NCBI RefSeq assembly: GCF_900066015.1 | Contig: NZ_LN890656.1 | Location: 124,001 to 188,000 of the forward strand | DNA: 64,000 nucleotides | Source of the DNA: Candidatus Promineifilum breve | Lineage (GTDB): Bacteria; Chloroflexota; Anaerolineae; Promineifilales; Promineifilaceae | Direction of reading: 5' to 3' | Shown: piece after piece, positions 43,011 to 53,200 of the stretch | How the letters are laid out: each line of letters starts with the position of its first letter | Position numbering within the stretch: position 1 is the first letter of the stretch | Program-made: the position numbers and the translations under genes | Notes under the pieces: model-generated | What the model saw: only the letters and a program-made list of their open reading frames with translations | What the model was told of the DNA's origin: nothing | The model's database searches: none

Positions 43011-44894
43011 CTAGGCAGGAATACGCTCTGTGGCGTAGATCGTTTCGCCTAATTGAGTCAGCAGGGCAATCCCTCGCGCTTCGTGGGGCAAGAGGGGCAC
43101 GCGCAGTATGGGGGTCGGAAAGCGCGCGGCGATTTCCGCCAGGTAATGTTGCTGCATGGTATAGCGCGCGGCGGCGTAGGACGTGGTGGCCTCGAGCGGG
43201 GAGATCATGAAGTTGGCGACGACCAACCCGGGCTGGATGCCCAGGGTCTTTAGCTCCTCAGTCGCGCGATAGGCCTCGACAATGGGCGTCGCTTCGGGAA
43301 CCATGACGAAAGCGAACGTGCTTCGCCTCGGATCGCGCATCATGGCGATCACCTGCCCGAACCGTTGCTTGGCCACGTCATCGGCCGCGGCCGTATCGAC
43401 CGAAGCAAAGGCTTTCACTTCGATCTGCTTGCTCCAGGCGACCGGCAGCTCCAGCATGCGCAGCGTGTGACCGGTCGGCGCGGTGTCGAAGACAATGACG
43501 TCCCACGTATCGCCGGCCGCGTACTCAATAAAGCGGTCGAAGGCGGCGATCTCTTCGGTGCAGGGCGACTCCAGCTCTTCGGCGATCACCTGGATGGCCG
43601 AATCGGGCCGGCCGCGCTGCCGGGCGTCGTCCAGAATGCGCGTTTTGTATTCGGCCGCCGCCGCCTTGGGATCGATGTTGGCTGCCCATAGGTTGGTAAC
43701 GCCATCGATGCGGGCCACCTGATCGCCGACGGCTACGCCCAGCACGTCACCCAGATGGGCTGCCGGGTCAGTCGTCAGCAGCAAGGTCCGGTAGCCGGCG
43801 CGCGCCAGCCAGACGGCCGTGGTGCAGGAGAGCACTGTCTTGCCCACGCCGCCTTTGCCGGCGAAAAATAGCACCCGCCCGTCCACGTCGGGCGTTATAA
43901 GCGCAAGGATGTCGTCGGGGTCGAACCGACCGGGCGGGATGGTCTGATAGTTGGCCGGAGTTGCGCTGCGATGGTCTGTTCGCGCCATCGGCGCGGGGCG
44001 CGGAGAGCCGTCGAACAGCAAGTGCGCCACAAGACGCAACGATTCGACGCCCTTTATCTCGCGGTCAAGAAGGAACATCCGGCGGGCCGGCAGGCACAAC
44101 TCATGGGCGATCTGGGCCAGATAATCCGCCTGCATCGTTCGCCGCCCGGCGAAGAGAGTATTGCCCTCGGCCGCTTCGGTCGGGATGATGCCGTTGATGA
44201 TAAGTTGGTGCGTCTGGATGCCCAGCTTTTCCAACTCGCCGATAGCCCGCCTGGTTTCCTTGATCGATGTCGCCTCAGGTTGCAGGACAAAGATGAAGGT
44301 TGTCTGTTGCGCCCGGCGCAGGGTGAGCATGGCTCGCTCGTATTTGTGCTTGGCGTCCTGGATGGCCGCCGCTGGGCCGATGCACGTCTGGCCGCTGCCC
44401 TGTTCGGCGGCCGCGATGCTCTGCGTCCACTCCGTGGGCAGTTCCAGCAGGCGAATGGTGTGGCCGGTGGGGGCGGTGTCGAAGATGATGGTATCGAAGC
44501 GGGGCGGCGTGCCGGCCGGTGGTGGCTCCAGGAAATCGACAAAGCGGTCGAAGGCGGCGACTTCGGACGTACACGGCCCGCTCATCTGCTCTTCCATGAC
44601 GGCCAGCAGTTCGGCGGGAAAGGCCTCGCGCAGGGGTGTCATGGCCCGGTCGATGTAATCGGCGGTGGCCCGGTCACCGTCGATCTCCATCGCCCACAGA
44701 TTGGGCACGCCGGCGATGGCGGTGATGTGGTGGCCGATCGGTTGTTCGAAGACATCGGCCAGATTGGCGGCCGGGTCGGTGGTGATAATCAGGGTGCGCC
44801 GGCCGTCATCTGCCTGACGCACAGCCGTGGCACAGGCCATGCTGGTCTTGCCCACGCCGCCCTTGCCGGAGAAGAAGACGAATTGGGGGGTCAT
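43011..44894 (-). CDS. arsA: Arsenite-stimulated ATPase, tandem two-domain ArsA
   Basis: 627 residues with two homologous halves. Each has a P-loop (FFSGKGGVGKTSMA near 8-21; FFAGKGGVGKTVLS near 345), an ITTDPAA switch segment and the DTAPTGHT signature (about 148-155 and 460). Cysteines in GPCTSE and SPCTEE are where E. coli ArsA has metalloid ligands. It should load arsenite onto an ArsB-type pump, yet no pump gene lies in this cluster. ATG overlaps the arsD stop by four bases. Confidence 0.93.
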   Translation of the reverse strand: MTPQFVFFSGKGGVGKTSMACATAVRQADDGRRTLIITTDPAANLADVFEQPIGHHITAIAGVPNLWAMEIDGDRATADYIDRAMTPLREAFPAELLAVMEEQMSGPCTSEVAAFDRFVDFLEPPPAGTPPRFDTIIFDTAPTGHTIRLLELPTEWTQSIAAAEQGSGQTCIGPAAAIQDAKHKYERAMLTLRRAQQTTFIFVLQPEATSIKETRRAIGELEKLGIQTHQLIINGIIPTEAAEGNTLFAGRRTMQADYLAQIAHELCLPARRMFLLDREIKGVESLRLVAHLLFDGSPRPAPMARTDHRSATPANYQTIPPGRFDPDDILALITPDVDGRVLFFAGKGGVGKTVLSCTTAVWLARAGYRTLLLTTDPAAHLGDVLGVAVGDQVARIDGVTNLWAANIDPKAAAAEYKTRILDDARQRGRPDSAIQVIAEELESPCTEEIAAFDRFIEYAAGDTWDVIVFDTAPTGHTLRMLELPVAWSKQIEVKAFASVDTAAADDVAKQRFGQVIAMMRDPRRSTFAFVMVPEATPIVEAYRATEELKTLGIQPGLVVANFMISPLEATTSYAAARYTMQQHYLAEIAARFPTPILRVPLLPHEARGIALLTQLGETIYATERIPA

Positions 44895-45268
44895 TGGCCG
44901 CCAACCTCGGTCAGGCTGACCTGGATCTCGTCCCGAGTGGGGTAAGCGCCGGCTTTGATGACGCGCCCGCGCACGACCGTGATGGGCAGCGCGTCCACCT
45001 TATTCTCGCGCACCAGGCGCAGGACGGCGGGGTTGCTCATGAAATGCTTGGGGTGGGAACCGATCTGGTAGCGGGCCACCCGCAGCCCTTGGCCCTGAAA
45101 CGCCTGGATCATCTCGTTCACGTCCAGTAGGGTCTGATCAAGCGTCGGCCCACACAGGCCGGTGGGGCAGCACATCGGCGGGTCGAAAAATTCGATGTCG
45201 ATGGCGGTCTTGTTCATCGACGGAGCCGGATCGGCATCGTTCACGTCTATAGTTATGAAATCAGTCAT
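44891..45268 (-). CDS. arsD: Arsenite metallochaperone/co-repressor ArsD
   Basis: 125 residues. FFDPPMCCPTGLCGPTLD carries the three conserved cysteines (CC....C) that bind As(III) and hand it to ArsA. The rest (GLRVARYQIGSHPKHFMSNPAVLRLV, ALPITVVRGRVIKAGAYPTRDE) is the ArsD thioredoxin-like fold. ATG 45268 has GAGGTGA seven bases upstream, giving a 17-residue extension before the usual MNKTAIDIEFFDP start. It overlaps arsA and surely works with it. Confidence 0.93.
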   Translation of the reverse strand: MTDFITIDVNDADPAPSMNKTAIDIEFFDPPMCCPTGLCGPTLDQTLLDVNEMIQAFQGQGLRVARYQIGSHPKHFMSNPAVLRLVRENKVDALPITVVRGRVIKAGAYPTRDEIQVSLTEVGGQ

Positions 45269-45302
45269 TGTTATTCACCTCAATTAGCAATGCCCGCGCC
45301 AA

Positions 45303-45689
45303 TCAGGCCGCGGTGGGAATATCGGTCAGGCGCAATAGCGCCCCTTTCGGCCCGCAGGTGGGGCGACGCGGTTGCAGGCGTTCCGGGTTGAAGAAGCCGC
45401 CGAATAGCGCGTTGAGTTCCCGCAAGACATTTTCATCGATGGAATAGTAGACCCAACGGCCATCGCCGGCGTCGCGCTCCATCGCCACCAGGCCGGCTTC
45501 GCGCAGCACGCGCATGTGATGGGAGATAAGGTTGGGCGTCATGTCGAGATGCTCGCCTAATTCGCAGTTGCAATGCACTCCGGCCATCAGGAGATTGACG
45601 ATTGCCAGACGTTTCGGCTCGGCCATTATCTTCAGCCATTGGCTCAGGGAGAGAAAATCAATTGAGGGTTGTGAGGTCATATCTTGCAC
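45303..45689 (-). CDS. arsR: ArsR-family arsenic-responsive repressor
   Basis: 128 residues. Winged helix about 15-95 (LKIMAEPKRLAIVNLLMAG, MTPNLISHHMRVLREAGLV, GRWVYYSI). The As(III) site is VHCNCELGE (Cys-x-Cys at the start of the recognition region), with a further cysteine in RRPTCGPKG. First gene of arsRDAC. GTG 45689 lies six bases after a TATTTT box; ATG 45680 is an alternative. A 9-bp inverted repeat just upstream is its likely operator. Confidence 0.9.
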   Translation of the reverse strand: MQDMTSQPSIDFLSLSQWLKIMAEPKRLAIVNLLMAGVHCNCELGEHLDMTPNLISHHMRVLREAGLVAMERDAGDGRWVYYSIDENVLRELNALFGGFFNPERLQPRRPTCGPKGALLRLTDIPTAA

Positions 45690-45695
45690 TCATTC

Positions 45696-45701
45696 AAAAT
45701 A
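45696..45701 (-). promoter_or_regulatory. Putative leaderless -10 box of arsR
   Basis: TATTTT six bases before GTG 45689. Confidence 0.4.
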
Positions 45702-45702
45702 G

Positions 45703-45726
45703 ATAGTTCAACGACAATTGAACTAT
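45703..45726. promoter_or_regulatory. ArsR operator candidate
   Basis: Perfect inverted repeat ATAGTTCAA - 6 bases - TTGAACTAT, directly upstream of the arsR -10 box. Position and length fit ArsR-family operators. Confidence 0.75.
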
Positions 45727-45793
45727 TATTAGTATACCCGACAGGCCGATTCACTTCAAGGAGATCAGGCGTTGGAATGTCACGCGAACCCCA

Positions 45794-45805
45794 TGACAAA
45801 TGTCA
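45794..45805. promoter_or_regulatory. FNR/Crp-like dyad upstream of the ABC exporter promoter
   Basis: TGACAAATGTCA, perfect 12-bp palindrome about 80 bases before the -10 box. Confidence 0.3.
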
Positions 45806-45876
45806 CGATTCCGCGGCCGTCCGCCGTCAATTCCCCTCCCCACTGATAACTACTTTACACTTGCACGAAACTTTTG

Positions 45877-45885
45877 TGCTATAAT
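45877..45885 (+). promoter_or_regulatory. Extended -10 promoter of the ABC exporter operon
   Basis: TGCTATAAT, consensus TATAAT with the TG extension. Confidence 0.6.
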
Positions 45886-46152
45886 TCCCTAGTTACATCC
45901 AAAAGTTCATTCATTTTTGACAGACGCTGCAACCACACCGAGGTTGATGGCAGACCTTTAGTGTTGTGCGTGAGGTGCGGCTATGAGAATGTTCCTCTGA
46001 CATACCCCCGGCTCCGGCCACCCTTTGTCCTCATCCGCTGACCCAGCGGAACGGTTCGCTTTGCCGCGAATCGCTTGTTTTACCCGTTATTGGATCCATC
46101 ACCGGATCGTTCGCCCGACCGCCTGTTTGGCTGTCTTACGCGAGGCGTCACC

Positions 46153-47985
46153 ATGTCGAAAGAGTTTGATCTGAAGTCCACACTGTCAAAGTATCGTATC
46201 GTCGGTATCTGGCGGATGCTCAAAGGGTATCAGCTGATCTACGTCAGCGCGTTCATCTGCATCGGCCTGGCCGCGCTGGCGCAGACGATCTTCTATTACC
46301 TCTTGCGCTATTACACCGACGAAGTGCTGGGCCGGCCGGAAGCGAGCGGCCGTCTGGTGTGGGTCGCCGCCGGGTTCATCGGGCTGGCGCTGTTCCAGGG
46401 GGTGTTCACCTTCATGGGCGGCCGTTGGGCGGCCAAGACCTCGGAGAGCGTCATCCGCCGCCTGCGCGATTACCTCTACGACCACATCCAGCGCCTGACG
46501 TTCGCCTACCACGACAAGACGCCCACCGGCGATCTGATCCAGCGTTCCACCTCGGACGTGGACACCCTGCGCCGCTTCTATGGCGAGGAGTCGATGGGCC
46601 TCGGCCGCATCCTGTTCCTGTTTCTGGTCAACTTCGCGGCCTTGCTGACACTCAACGTGCGGCTGGCCCTCATCTCGGTCATCGTCGTGCCGCTGATCAT
46701 TTTCATCTCGATCTTCTTCTTCAAGAAGATCGGCCAGCGCTACGAGATTTTCCAGGAAGAGGAAGCCAAGCTCTCGACGACGCTCCAGGAGAACCTGTCC
46801 GGCGTGCGCGTGGTGCGGGCCTTTGCCCGGCAGGAGTTCGAGAAGGACAAATTCGAGGTGACCAACATGGGGCGCTACATCAGCGGCCGCAAGCTGCTGA
46901 TGCTCCACGCCATCTATTGGCCGTCAACCGACCTTATCGTCGGCGCGCAACTGGTCATCGGCTACGCCGTGGGGGCCACCATGGCCATCAACGGCACGAT
47001 CACCGTGGGCACGTTCCTGGCCTACATGGGGATGCTGACCTGGATCATGTGGCCCATCCGCAACATCGGCCGCCTCATCGTGCAGATGTCGATGGCCCTG
47101 GTGTCGTTCGACCGCGTGGCCGAGATTATCCGCGTCGATCGCGAGCCGCTCGATCAGGGAACCCACGTGCCCGCTGGGCGGCTGCGCGGCGACGTGGTCT
47201 TCGACAACGTGCGCTTCGCCTATGCCGAGGATATGCCGGTGCTCAACGGCATCAGTTTCCATTTGCCGGCGGGCCAGGCGGTGGCCCTCATCGGCTCCAC
47301 CGGCTCGGGCAAAACGTCGCTGGTGAACCTGTTGCCGCGCTTCTATGAGTACGAGGGCAGCATCAAGATCGACGGCGTGGAACTGCGCGACTACACCCGC
47401 CGCTATCTGCGCGAGCAGATCGGCATCGTCTTGCAGGAGCCGTTCCTGTTCTCGCGGACGATCAAGGAGAACATCAAGTACGGCGTCCACCGCGAGGTGA
47501 CCGACGACGAAGTGTTCCGCGCCTGCGAGGCGGCGGCCATCCACGACGTGCTGAAGGGCTTCCCCGAGGGGTACGAGACGATGGTCGGCGAGAAGGGCGT
47601 GACGCTATCGGGCGGGCAGAAGCAGCGGGCCACGCTGGCCCGCACCCTGCTGAAGGACCCGGCCATCCTGATCCTCGACGACGCTACCTCGTCGGTCGAT
47701 TCGGAGACGGAAGGGGCCATCCGCGACGCGCTGGAAGAGCTGATCCCCGGCCGGACGACGTTCATCATCGCCCACCGTATCCAGAGCGTCATGGCCGCCG
47801 ATATGATCCTGGTGCTGGAGAAGGGGGCCATCGTTCAGCACGGCACGCACGACGAACTGCTGGCCCAGACGGACGGCATGTACCGCCGCATCTACGACCT
47901 GCAATCGCAGATTGAGGATGAGTTGGAACAGGATTTGGCGACCGTAGTGGCGGGTGGCGAGTTGCAGGTGGCGAGTGGTGGGTAG
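46153..47985 (+). CDS. ABC exporter half-transporter with degenerate catalytic site
   Basis: 610 residues: six-helix membrane domain (about 30-320), then the ATPase. Walker A GSTGSGKTS, signature LSGGQKQR and H-loop AHRIQ are present, but Walker B reads ILILDDATSSVD, with Asp where the catalytic Glu belongs. This is the pattern of the inactive-site subunit of heterodimeric exporters such as TM287/288. Partner: the next gene. Substrate could be a drug, lipid or peptide. Start ATG 46153 follows GAGGCG. The last about 15 residues (VVAGGELQVASGG) are read from an H2 repeat, which supplies the stop. Confidence 0.92.
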   Translation: MSKEFDLKSTLSKYRIVGIWRMLKGYQLIYVSAFICIGLAALAQTIFYYLLRYYTDEVLGRPEASGRLVWVAAGFIGLALFQGVFTFMGGRWAAKTSESVIRRLRDYLYDHIQRLTFAYHDKTPTGDLIQRSTSDVDTLRRFYGEESMGLGRILFLFLVNFAALLTLNVRLALISVIVVPLIIFISIFFFKKIGQRYEIFQEEEAKLSTTLQENLSGVRVVRAFARQEFEKDKFEVTNMGRYISGRKLLMLHAIYWPSTDLIVGAQLVIGYAVGATMAINGTITVGTFLAYMGMLTWIMWPIRNIGRLIVQMSMALVSFDRVAEIIRVDREPLDQGTHVPAGRLRGDVVFDNVRFAYAEDMPVLNGISFHLPAGQAVALIGSTGSGKTSLVNLLPRFYEYEGSIKIDGVELRDYTRRYLREQIGIVLQEPFLFSRTIKENIKYGVHREVTDDEVFRACEAAAIHDVLKGFPEGYETMVGEKGVTLSGGQKQRATLARTLLKDPAILILDDATSSVDSETEGAIRDALEELIPGRTTFIIAHRIQSVMAADMILVLEKGAIVQHGTHDELLAQTDGMYRRIYDLQSQIEDELEQDLATVVAGGELQVASGG

Positions 47986-48082
47986 CGGGTGGCGGGTGGC
48001 GGGTGGCGGGTTAAGAACGCGCCACCCGCTACCCGCCACCCGCCACCCGCTCAATCTGTGAAATCTGTGCAATCTGTGGATT
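47945..48082. repeat. H2 heptamer hairpin plus N2 9-mers between ABC genes
   Basis: GGCGGGT run begins inside the 3' end of the first ABC gene, followed by the CCCGCCA arm and AATCTGTG-type units. Confidence 0.85.
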
Positions 48083-48097
48083 CTCTTCGAGGCAGAC

Positions 48098-49891
48098 ATG
48101 GACGATTTTTCTTTTGAGGAAGAAGACTTCTCGACCAAGATAACGACCGGCACGGTGCGGCGCATCCTGTTACAGGTGGTGCCCTACTGGCCGATGGCCG
48201 TCGGCTTTCTGATGCTGGTGGTGCTCATCACCATCGCCGACTCCATCTTCACCTACTTCGGCAAGCAGTTGGTCGATAACGCCATCATCCCCGGCGACAC
48301 CGACGCGCTGCGGTCGATTCTGACCAACTACGCTATCCTGAGCGTCATCTCGGCCGGCATCGTCTTCGGCTTCATCTTCATCACCGCCCTGCTGGGCGAG
48401 AAGGTGCGCTACAATCTGCGCCGCCAGCTTTTTGCCCATCTGCAAAAGCTGTCGTTCAGCTACTTCGACAAGACGGCCGTGGGCTGGATCATGTCGCGCG
48501 TCACCTCGGACACGGAGCGCATCGCCGACCTGGTGACGTGGGGGCTGCTCGACATCACCTGGGGCATGACCAGCCTGGTGGTGGCCGCGGCCTTCATGCT
48601 GACCATCAACTGGCGCATGGCCATCCTGGTCATCCTGACCATCCCGGTGCTCATCGGCGTGGCGATCTTCTTCCGGCGGCTCATCCTGGTGCAGTTCCGC
48701 GAGGTGCGGCGGATCAATTCGCAGATCACCGGGGCCTATAACGAGAACATCCAGGGCGTGCGCGTCACCAAGTCGCTGGCCCGCGAGGATCAGGATTTGC
48801 GCGATTTCAAGGGCCTCACCCGGATGATGTTCGATGCATCCTACCGGGCCAACGTGCTGTCGGCGATGTTCCTGCCCGCCGTGCAGCTGATCAGCGCCAT
48901 CGGCGTGGCGTTGGTCATCTGGTATGGCGGCATTCTGTCGCTGCGCGGCGAGACGACCGTGGGCCAGATTCAGGCCTTCATCGGCTACGTCACCTTCATG
49001 ATCTGGCCGGTGCAGGAGATGGCCCGCGTCTTCGCCCAGATGCAGCAATCGGTCGCCAGCGGCGAGCGCGTCTTCTCGCTCATGGACGCCGTGCCCGACG
49101 TGCAGGACAAGCCCGGCGCGCTGGAAACGGCCCATCTGGCCGGCGACATCGTTTTCGACGACGTGACCTTCTACTACGAGAGCGGCAAGCACGTGCTCGA
49201 CAACTTCAACCTGCGCGTGCGGCCGGGCGAGACCATCGCCCTCGTCGGCCCCACGGGCGGCGGCAAATCGACCATCGTCAATCTGCTGTGCCGCTTCTAC
49301 GAGCCGAAAGAGGGGCGCATCCTGTTTGGCGACCATGATTACACTGACCTGACGCAGCACGCCATCCAGAGCCGCATCGGCATGGTCTTGCAGACGCCGC
49401 ACCTGTTCAGCGGCACGATTCGCGACAATCTGCGCTACGGCCGCCTGAACGCCACCGACGACGAACTGGTGGACGCCGCCCGTCTGGCCGGGGCGCATGA
49501 CTTCATCGTGACGCTGGAGAACGGCTACGACGAGCAGGTGGGCGAGGGCGGCAGCAAGCTGTCGGTGGGGCAGAAGCAGCTCATCAGTCTGGCGCGGGCC
49601 ATCCTGGCCGACCCCGACCTGTTCATCATGGACGAGGCCACCAGCTCGGTCGATACGCTGACCGAGGCGCTCATCCAGCGCGGCATGGAGCAGATGATGG
49701 CCGGGCGCACCAGTTTCGTCATCGCCCACCGGCTGAGCACCATCCGCCGCGCCAGCCGCATCCTGGTCATCGAGGGCGGCGTCATCGCCGAGCAGGGCAC
49801 GCACGCCGAACTCATCCGCGCCCGCGGCCACTACTATAATCTCTATACGCGGCAGTTTAGGCGGGAGAGGGAAGTGGCGCTGGGGTTGTAA
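48098..49891 (+). CDS. ABC exporter half-transporter with canonical catalytic site
   Basis: 597 residues: membrane domain (about 30-325) and ATPase. Walker A GPTGGGKST, Walker B LFIMDEATSSVD with catalytic Glu, H-loop AHRLST. Its signature is LSVGQKQL instead of LSGGQ. In a head-to-tail dimer with the upstream subunit this gives one good site (this Walker A/B with the partner LSGGQ) and one poor site. GAGG precedes ATG 48098. Same operon as the upstream gene. Confidence 0.92.
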   Translation: MDDFSFEEEDFSTKITTGTVRRILLQVVPYWPMAVGFLMLVVLITIADSIFTYFGKQLVDNAIIPGDTDALRSILTNYAILSVISAGIVFGFIFITALLGEKVRYNLRRQLFAHLQKLSFSYFDKTAVGWIMSRVTSDTERIADLVTWGLLDITWGMTSLVVAAAFMLTINWRMAILVILTIPVLIGVAIFFRRLILVQFREVRRINSQITGAYNENIQGVRVTKSLAREDQDLRDFKGLTRMMFDASYRANVLSAMFLPAVQLISAIGVALVIWYGGILSLRGETTVGQIQAFIGYVTFMIWPVQEMARVFAQMQQSVASGERVFSLMDAVPDVQDKPGALETAHLAGDIVFDDVTFYYESGKHVLDNFNLRVRPGETIALVGPTGGGKSTIVNLLCRFYEPKEGRILFGDHDYTDLTQHAIQSRIGMVLQTPHLFSGTIRDNLRYGRLNATDDELVDAARLAGAHDFIVTLENGYDEQVGEGGSKLSVGQKQLISLARAILADPDLFIMDEATSSVDTLTEALIQRGMEQMMAGRTSFVIAHRLSTIRRASRILVIEGGVIAEQGTHAELIRARGHYYNLYTRQFRREREVALGL

Positions 49892-50280
49892 TGACGAATG
49901 ACGAATGACGAATGACGAATTAAGAGAGGTGCTAGGTGCTAGGTGCTAGGTGCTAGGTGCTAGGTGCTAGGTGCTAGGGAAGAGCGCGTTCTTCCCTAGA
50001 ACCTAGCACCTAAAACCTAAAACCTAGTACCCAATTTGCCGTTGAAGATGAGAAGTGTCGCCTAGCTGACAGACGGCGAGATCTGTTTTGTTGTACGATG
50101 CAGATGGTTTTAGGTTCTGGGGGCCGAGTTCCAGGGCTAGGGGCCACGGCGGAAGAAAAGAGATTCCGCCGCTCCCCGAAACCTGGGGCCTAAAACCAAT
50201 TCATTATAATCCGCGAAATCCGTGGATTTCCCCCTCTTCATTCGTAATTCCTAATTCCTAATTCGTAATTCCTAATTCGT
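49892..50280. repeat. H4 and H3 heptamer arrays, gene-free
   Basis: Four GACGAAT units right after the ABC stop (49892-49922), about seven GGTGCTA units (about 49927-49978) with a complementary arm AACCTAGCACC, a looser inverted pair (50105-50205), then ATTCCTA/ATTCGTA units reaching the end of type IIG copy B. Confidence 0.85.
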
Positions 50281-53200
50281 CATTATCTCCCACGCCGGTA
50301 GACCGTTGACAATCCCCACCGTCGCCACGCTAACGGCCACCACCTGCCCAATGAGGCGCACGATGTATTGCGGGTCGTCGGCGCGGTTGGGGTCGTTGGT
50401 AATGCCGCTGCGCTTGTCGGTGGTCACGCGGTACTGGTCGATGACCCACTCCAGGGCCGAGCGGTTGCCCAGCCGGTAGTCGAACGCGGCGGCGGGGATG
50501 CCGCCCAGGGTCAGGAAGTCGTTGTAGACGATCTGCGTCCGGTCCTTGCTCAGGCGCATCTTTTCCACACGCCAGTCCAGCGGTTGGTCGGGGTTCTCCA
50601 GGCGGGTCAGGGGGTACTCCGGCTGCTGTTCGTAGTTCACGTGCAACTCGGCCAGCCGCGCCCCGGCCCGCGCATAGGCCCAGAAGTCGCGGACGAAGGG
50701 GATGCGCGGCAATTCGCGCCGCAGATTGGCGGCGTAGGTCTGGCGGTAGGCGGGGTGGTGGAGCAGGGCGTAGACGTAGTGGAAGATGTCCCATTTGGTA
50801 ATCCCCCCGCCCGAAACCGGGTTTTTTCTTGAAAACCCGGTTTCTTGTCTTGGGTCTGTTCCCCGGCTTGGGTCTGTTTCCCGGCCTGGGTTTGTTCCCG
50901 GCTCTGGGTCGGCTGTTGGGAGAGAAACCGAGTTTTCAAGAAAAAACTCGGTTTCGGGCGGGTCGCCATACACTTCCCGGAAGCGGGCCAGCGCCCAATC
51001 GGTGATGTTCTCGCGGCGGTTGCTGCCGTCTTCGTTGTAGGTGTAGAAGGGGAAGCATTGAATTTTCTCAAAGGCGAGGTCAAGCGAAACAATACTTCTT
51101 ACTGCAAGAACACCAAAATCCTTTCGGTTTCCACGCCCTGGGACACATATAGCAATGTTCTCTTGCTCAGTCTCTAAGTTTGGAAAGTAACCAGCCAACT
51201 GACCTGGAGCATCTATCAGTAAGCGGTCATAATAAAGTTGGCTCTTCACGAACGGGCGGTAGAGCGAATTGCGAATTTTATTTACAGCAAAGTCAGCACG
51301 CTTACCCTTTTCAAGCTTTCCTAAAAGCATTGAAGACCATTTAGTGCTTCGATCATCTCTTGATAAAGATTCAATAGCTGGTTTTGGGCGTCCCAGTTCT
51401 ATCCAACGACTTAATTCCATGTTGTAAGTTTGCGAGAACTGAGCTACCTGCTTCAATAGCTTTGTTTCATCGAATTGATAAACCCAATCGTCGCGATTAG
51501 TCGACACACCTAGTGAAAAAGTTCTGAAAACCGAGTTTGCACTTGATGGGCTGGTAAGCTTCTCTCCGAGAGAAAGGAAATCATCGAACTCAATTTTCAT
51601 CCCACTTGTAAGCCAATTTCCTTTTTGATCAGGTGTGATTATTGACCACTCAACGCCAAATACTGACCCTTTGTCGTCAAGAAAGTGACATTTTTCTTCC
51701 CTTCGCCACTCCTCTCCAGTCGAGGCGTAATATATCTGAGCTTTACGCGGCAAAATATTCTTACCATTTCTAATAAGCACACTTATACAAACTCCTACTT
51801 GAATTCCAAAGACATTATGCGTCGTGCCTGACAGTCTTGGATTCTGTCTTACATTTCCTCCTAAATCCAAGATATAGAGTTCATCGAAGTCGTTAGAGAG
51901 AGCATGTCGCATACCGTCAAAAGAGAAATCCCGAAGAAAGCTATTGTTTGTTACAAAAGATATTACTCCTTCATCTCCCAGCCGGTCAGATGCCCATCGA
52001 AATGCCTTAACGTATGGATCATTGAGTTTAATTAATAGTGAGGCGTTTGAGAGCTTGCTGTAGGTCTCCGATACTCGTTTCCCGATTACTGGATAGGTTC
52101 TATTCTTGTTGTTATCGTTTTCGTTAAGTTGTGCGGCGTTATACGGCGGATTCCCAATAATCACAAAAATCGGCGCATCCTTCTGCCGCTGCACCCGCTG
52201 CGTGTTCTCCTTGGCGAAGAGCGACGGCTGCCGCCCCTCGGCCAATTCAAACGTATCCACCAAGGCGATCCCCTCAAACGGCTCATACTGCCCGGTCAAC
52301 TCCACGTACTCGTGCTCGATATTCATGCTGGCGATGTAGTAGGGCAGCAGCATGACCTCGTTGCAGAACAGTTCGGCGCGGTACTTCTGCTCCAGCCGGG
52401 TGCGGGGCATCTGGCGCATGACGCGCAGGATGAAGTTGCCCGTGCCCACGAACGGGTCGAGGATGGCCACGCCGTCGGCCGCCAGCCCGTCGGCCCGGCC
52501 GAATTCGCGCCGCAGGATGTCATCGACCGAGCGCACCATGAAATCGACCACGGCCTGCGGGGTATAGACGATGCCGTGGGTGTCGGCCACCTTGACGCTG
52601 AAGCCCTGGAAGAACTGCTCGTAGACGGTGTTGAGGAAGGTCTGCTTCTCGCGGTAGTTGTCGATGGTGGCCGCCGTGGCTTCGATGGCCCCGTAGAAGC
52701 GGTCGAGGCGGCCGAGGAACGCCTCGCGGCTGAACGAACGGCTGGTGAGGGCGGTGATGACCTTCTCGATCTCGTGGGCGATGACGTTGCGCTGGGCGAA
52801 GTCGGGATTGTTGAACACCTTGCGGAAGATGCGCTCGGTCAGCAGGTGCTGGATGAGCATCTCTTCCACGGCCGCCACGGAGATATTGGGGTTCACGGCC
52901 TGCCGGGCGACCTCGGCGAAGTCGTCGAAGGCGGCGGCGAAGCGTTTGTTCTCCTTGAGTTCCTTTTCGATGAGGCTCTTCAGGTTCAGGGCCAGCTCCG
53001 GCACTTTCACGCTGAACTCGGCCACGGCCCGATCCCACTGTTCGTAGTGGGGCGGCTCGTAGGCGAAGAACTCCTTGAGGATGCTGACCAGCCGTTCCGG
53101 GTCAGTCAAATCCTCGTCGGCCGCTTCCTTGCCGTCCTGATAGAGGATGGCCCGCGTCGGCGATTGGAACAGGATGTTGTCGGTCGGGTAGCCCTTTTTG

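Larger units (their letters stand above)
45727..46152. other. Divergent intergenic region with long leader of the ABC exporter genes
   Basis: Contains a 12-bp dyad (45794-45805) and an extended -10 box (45877-45885), then about 260 untranslated bases before ATG 46153. Several GC-rich inverted segments suggest a folded leader, but I recognise no known riboswitch and no repeat family. Confidence 0.5.
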
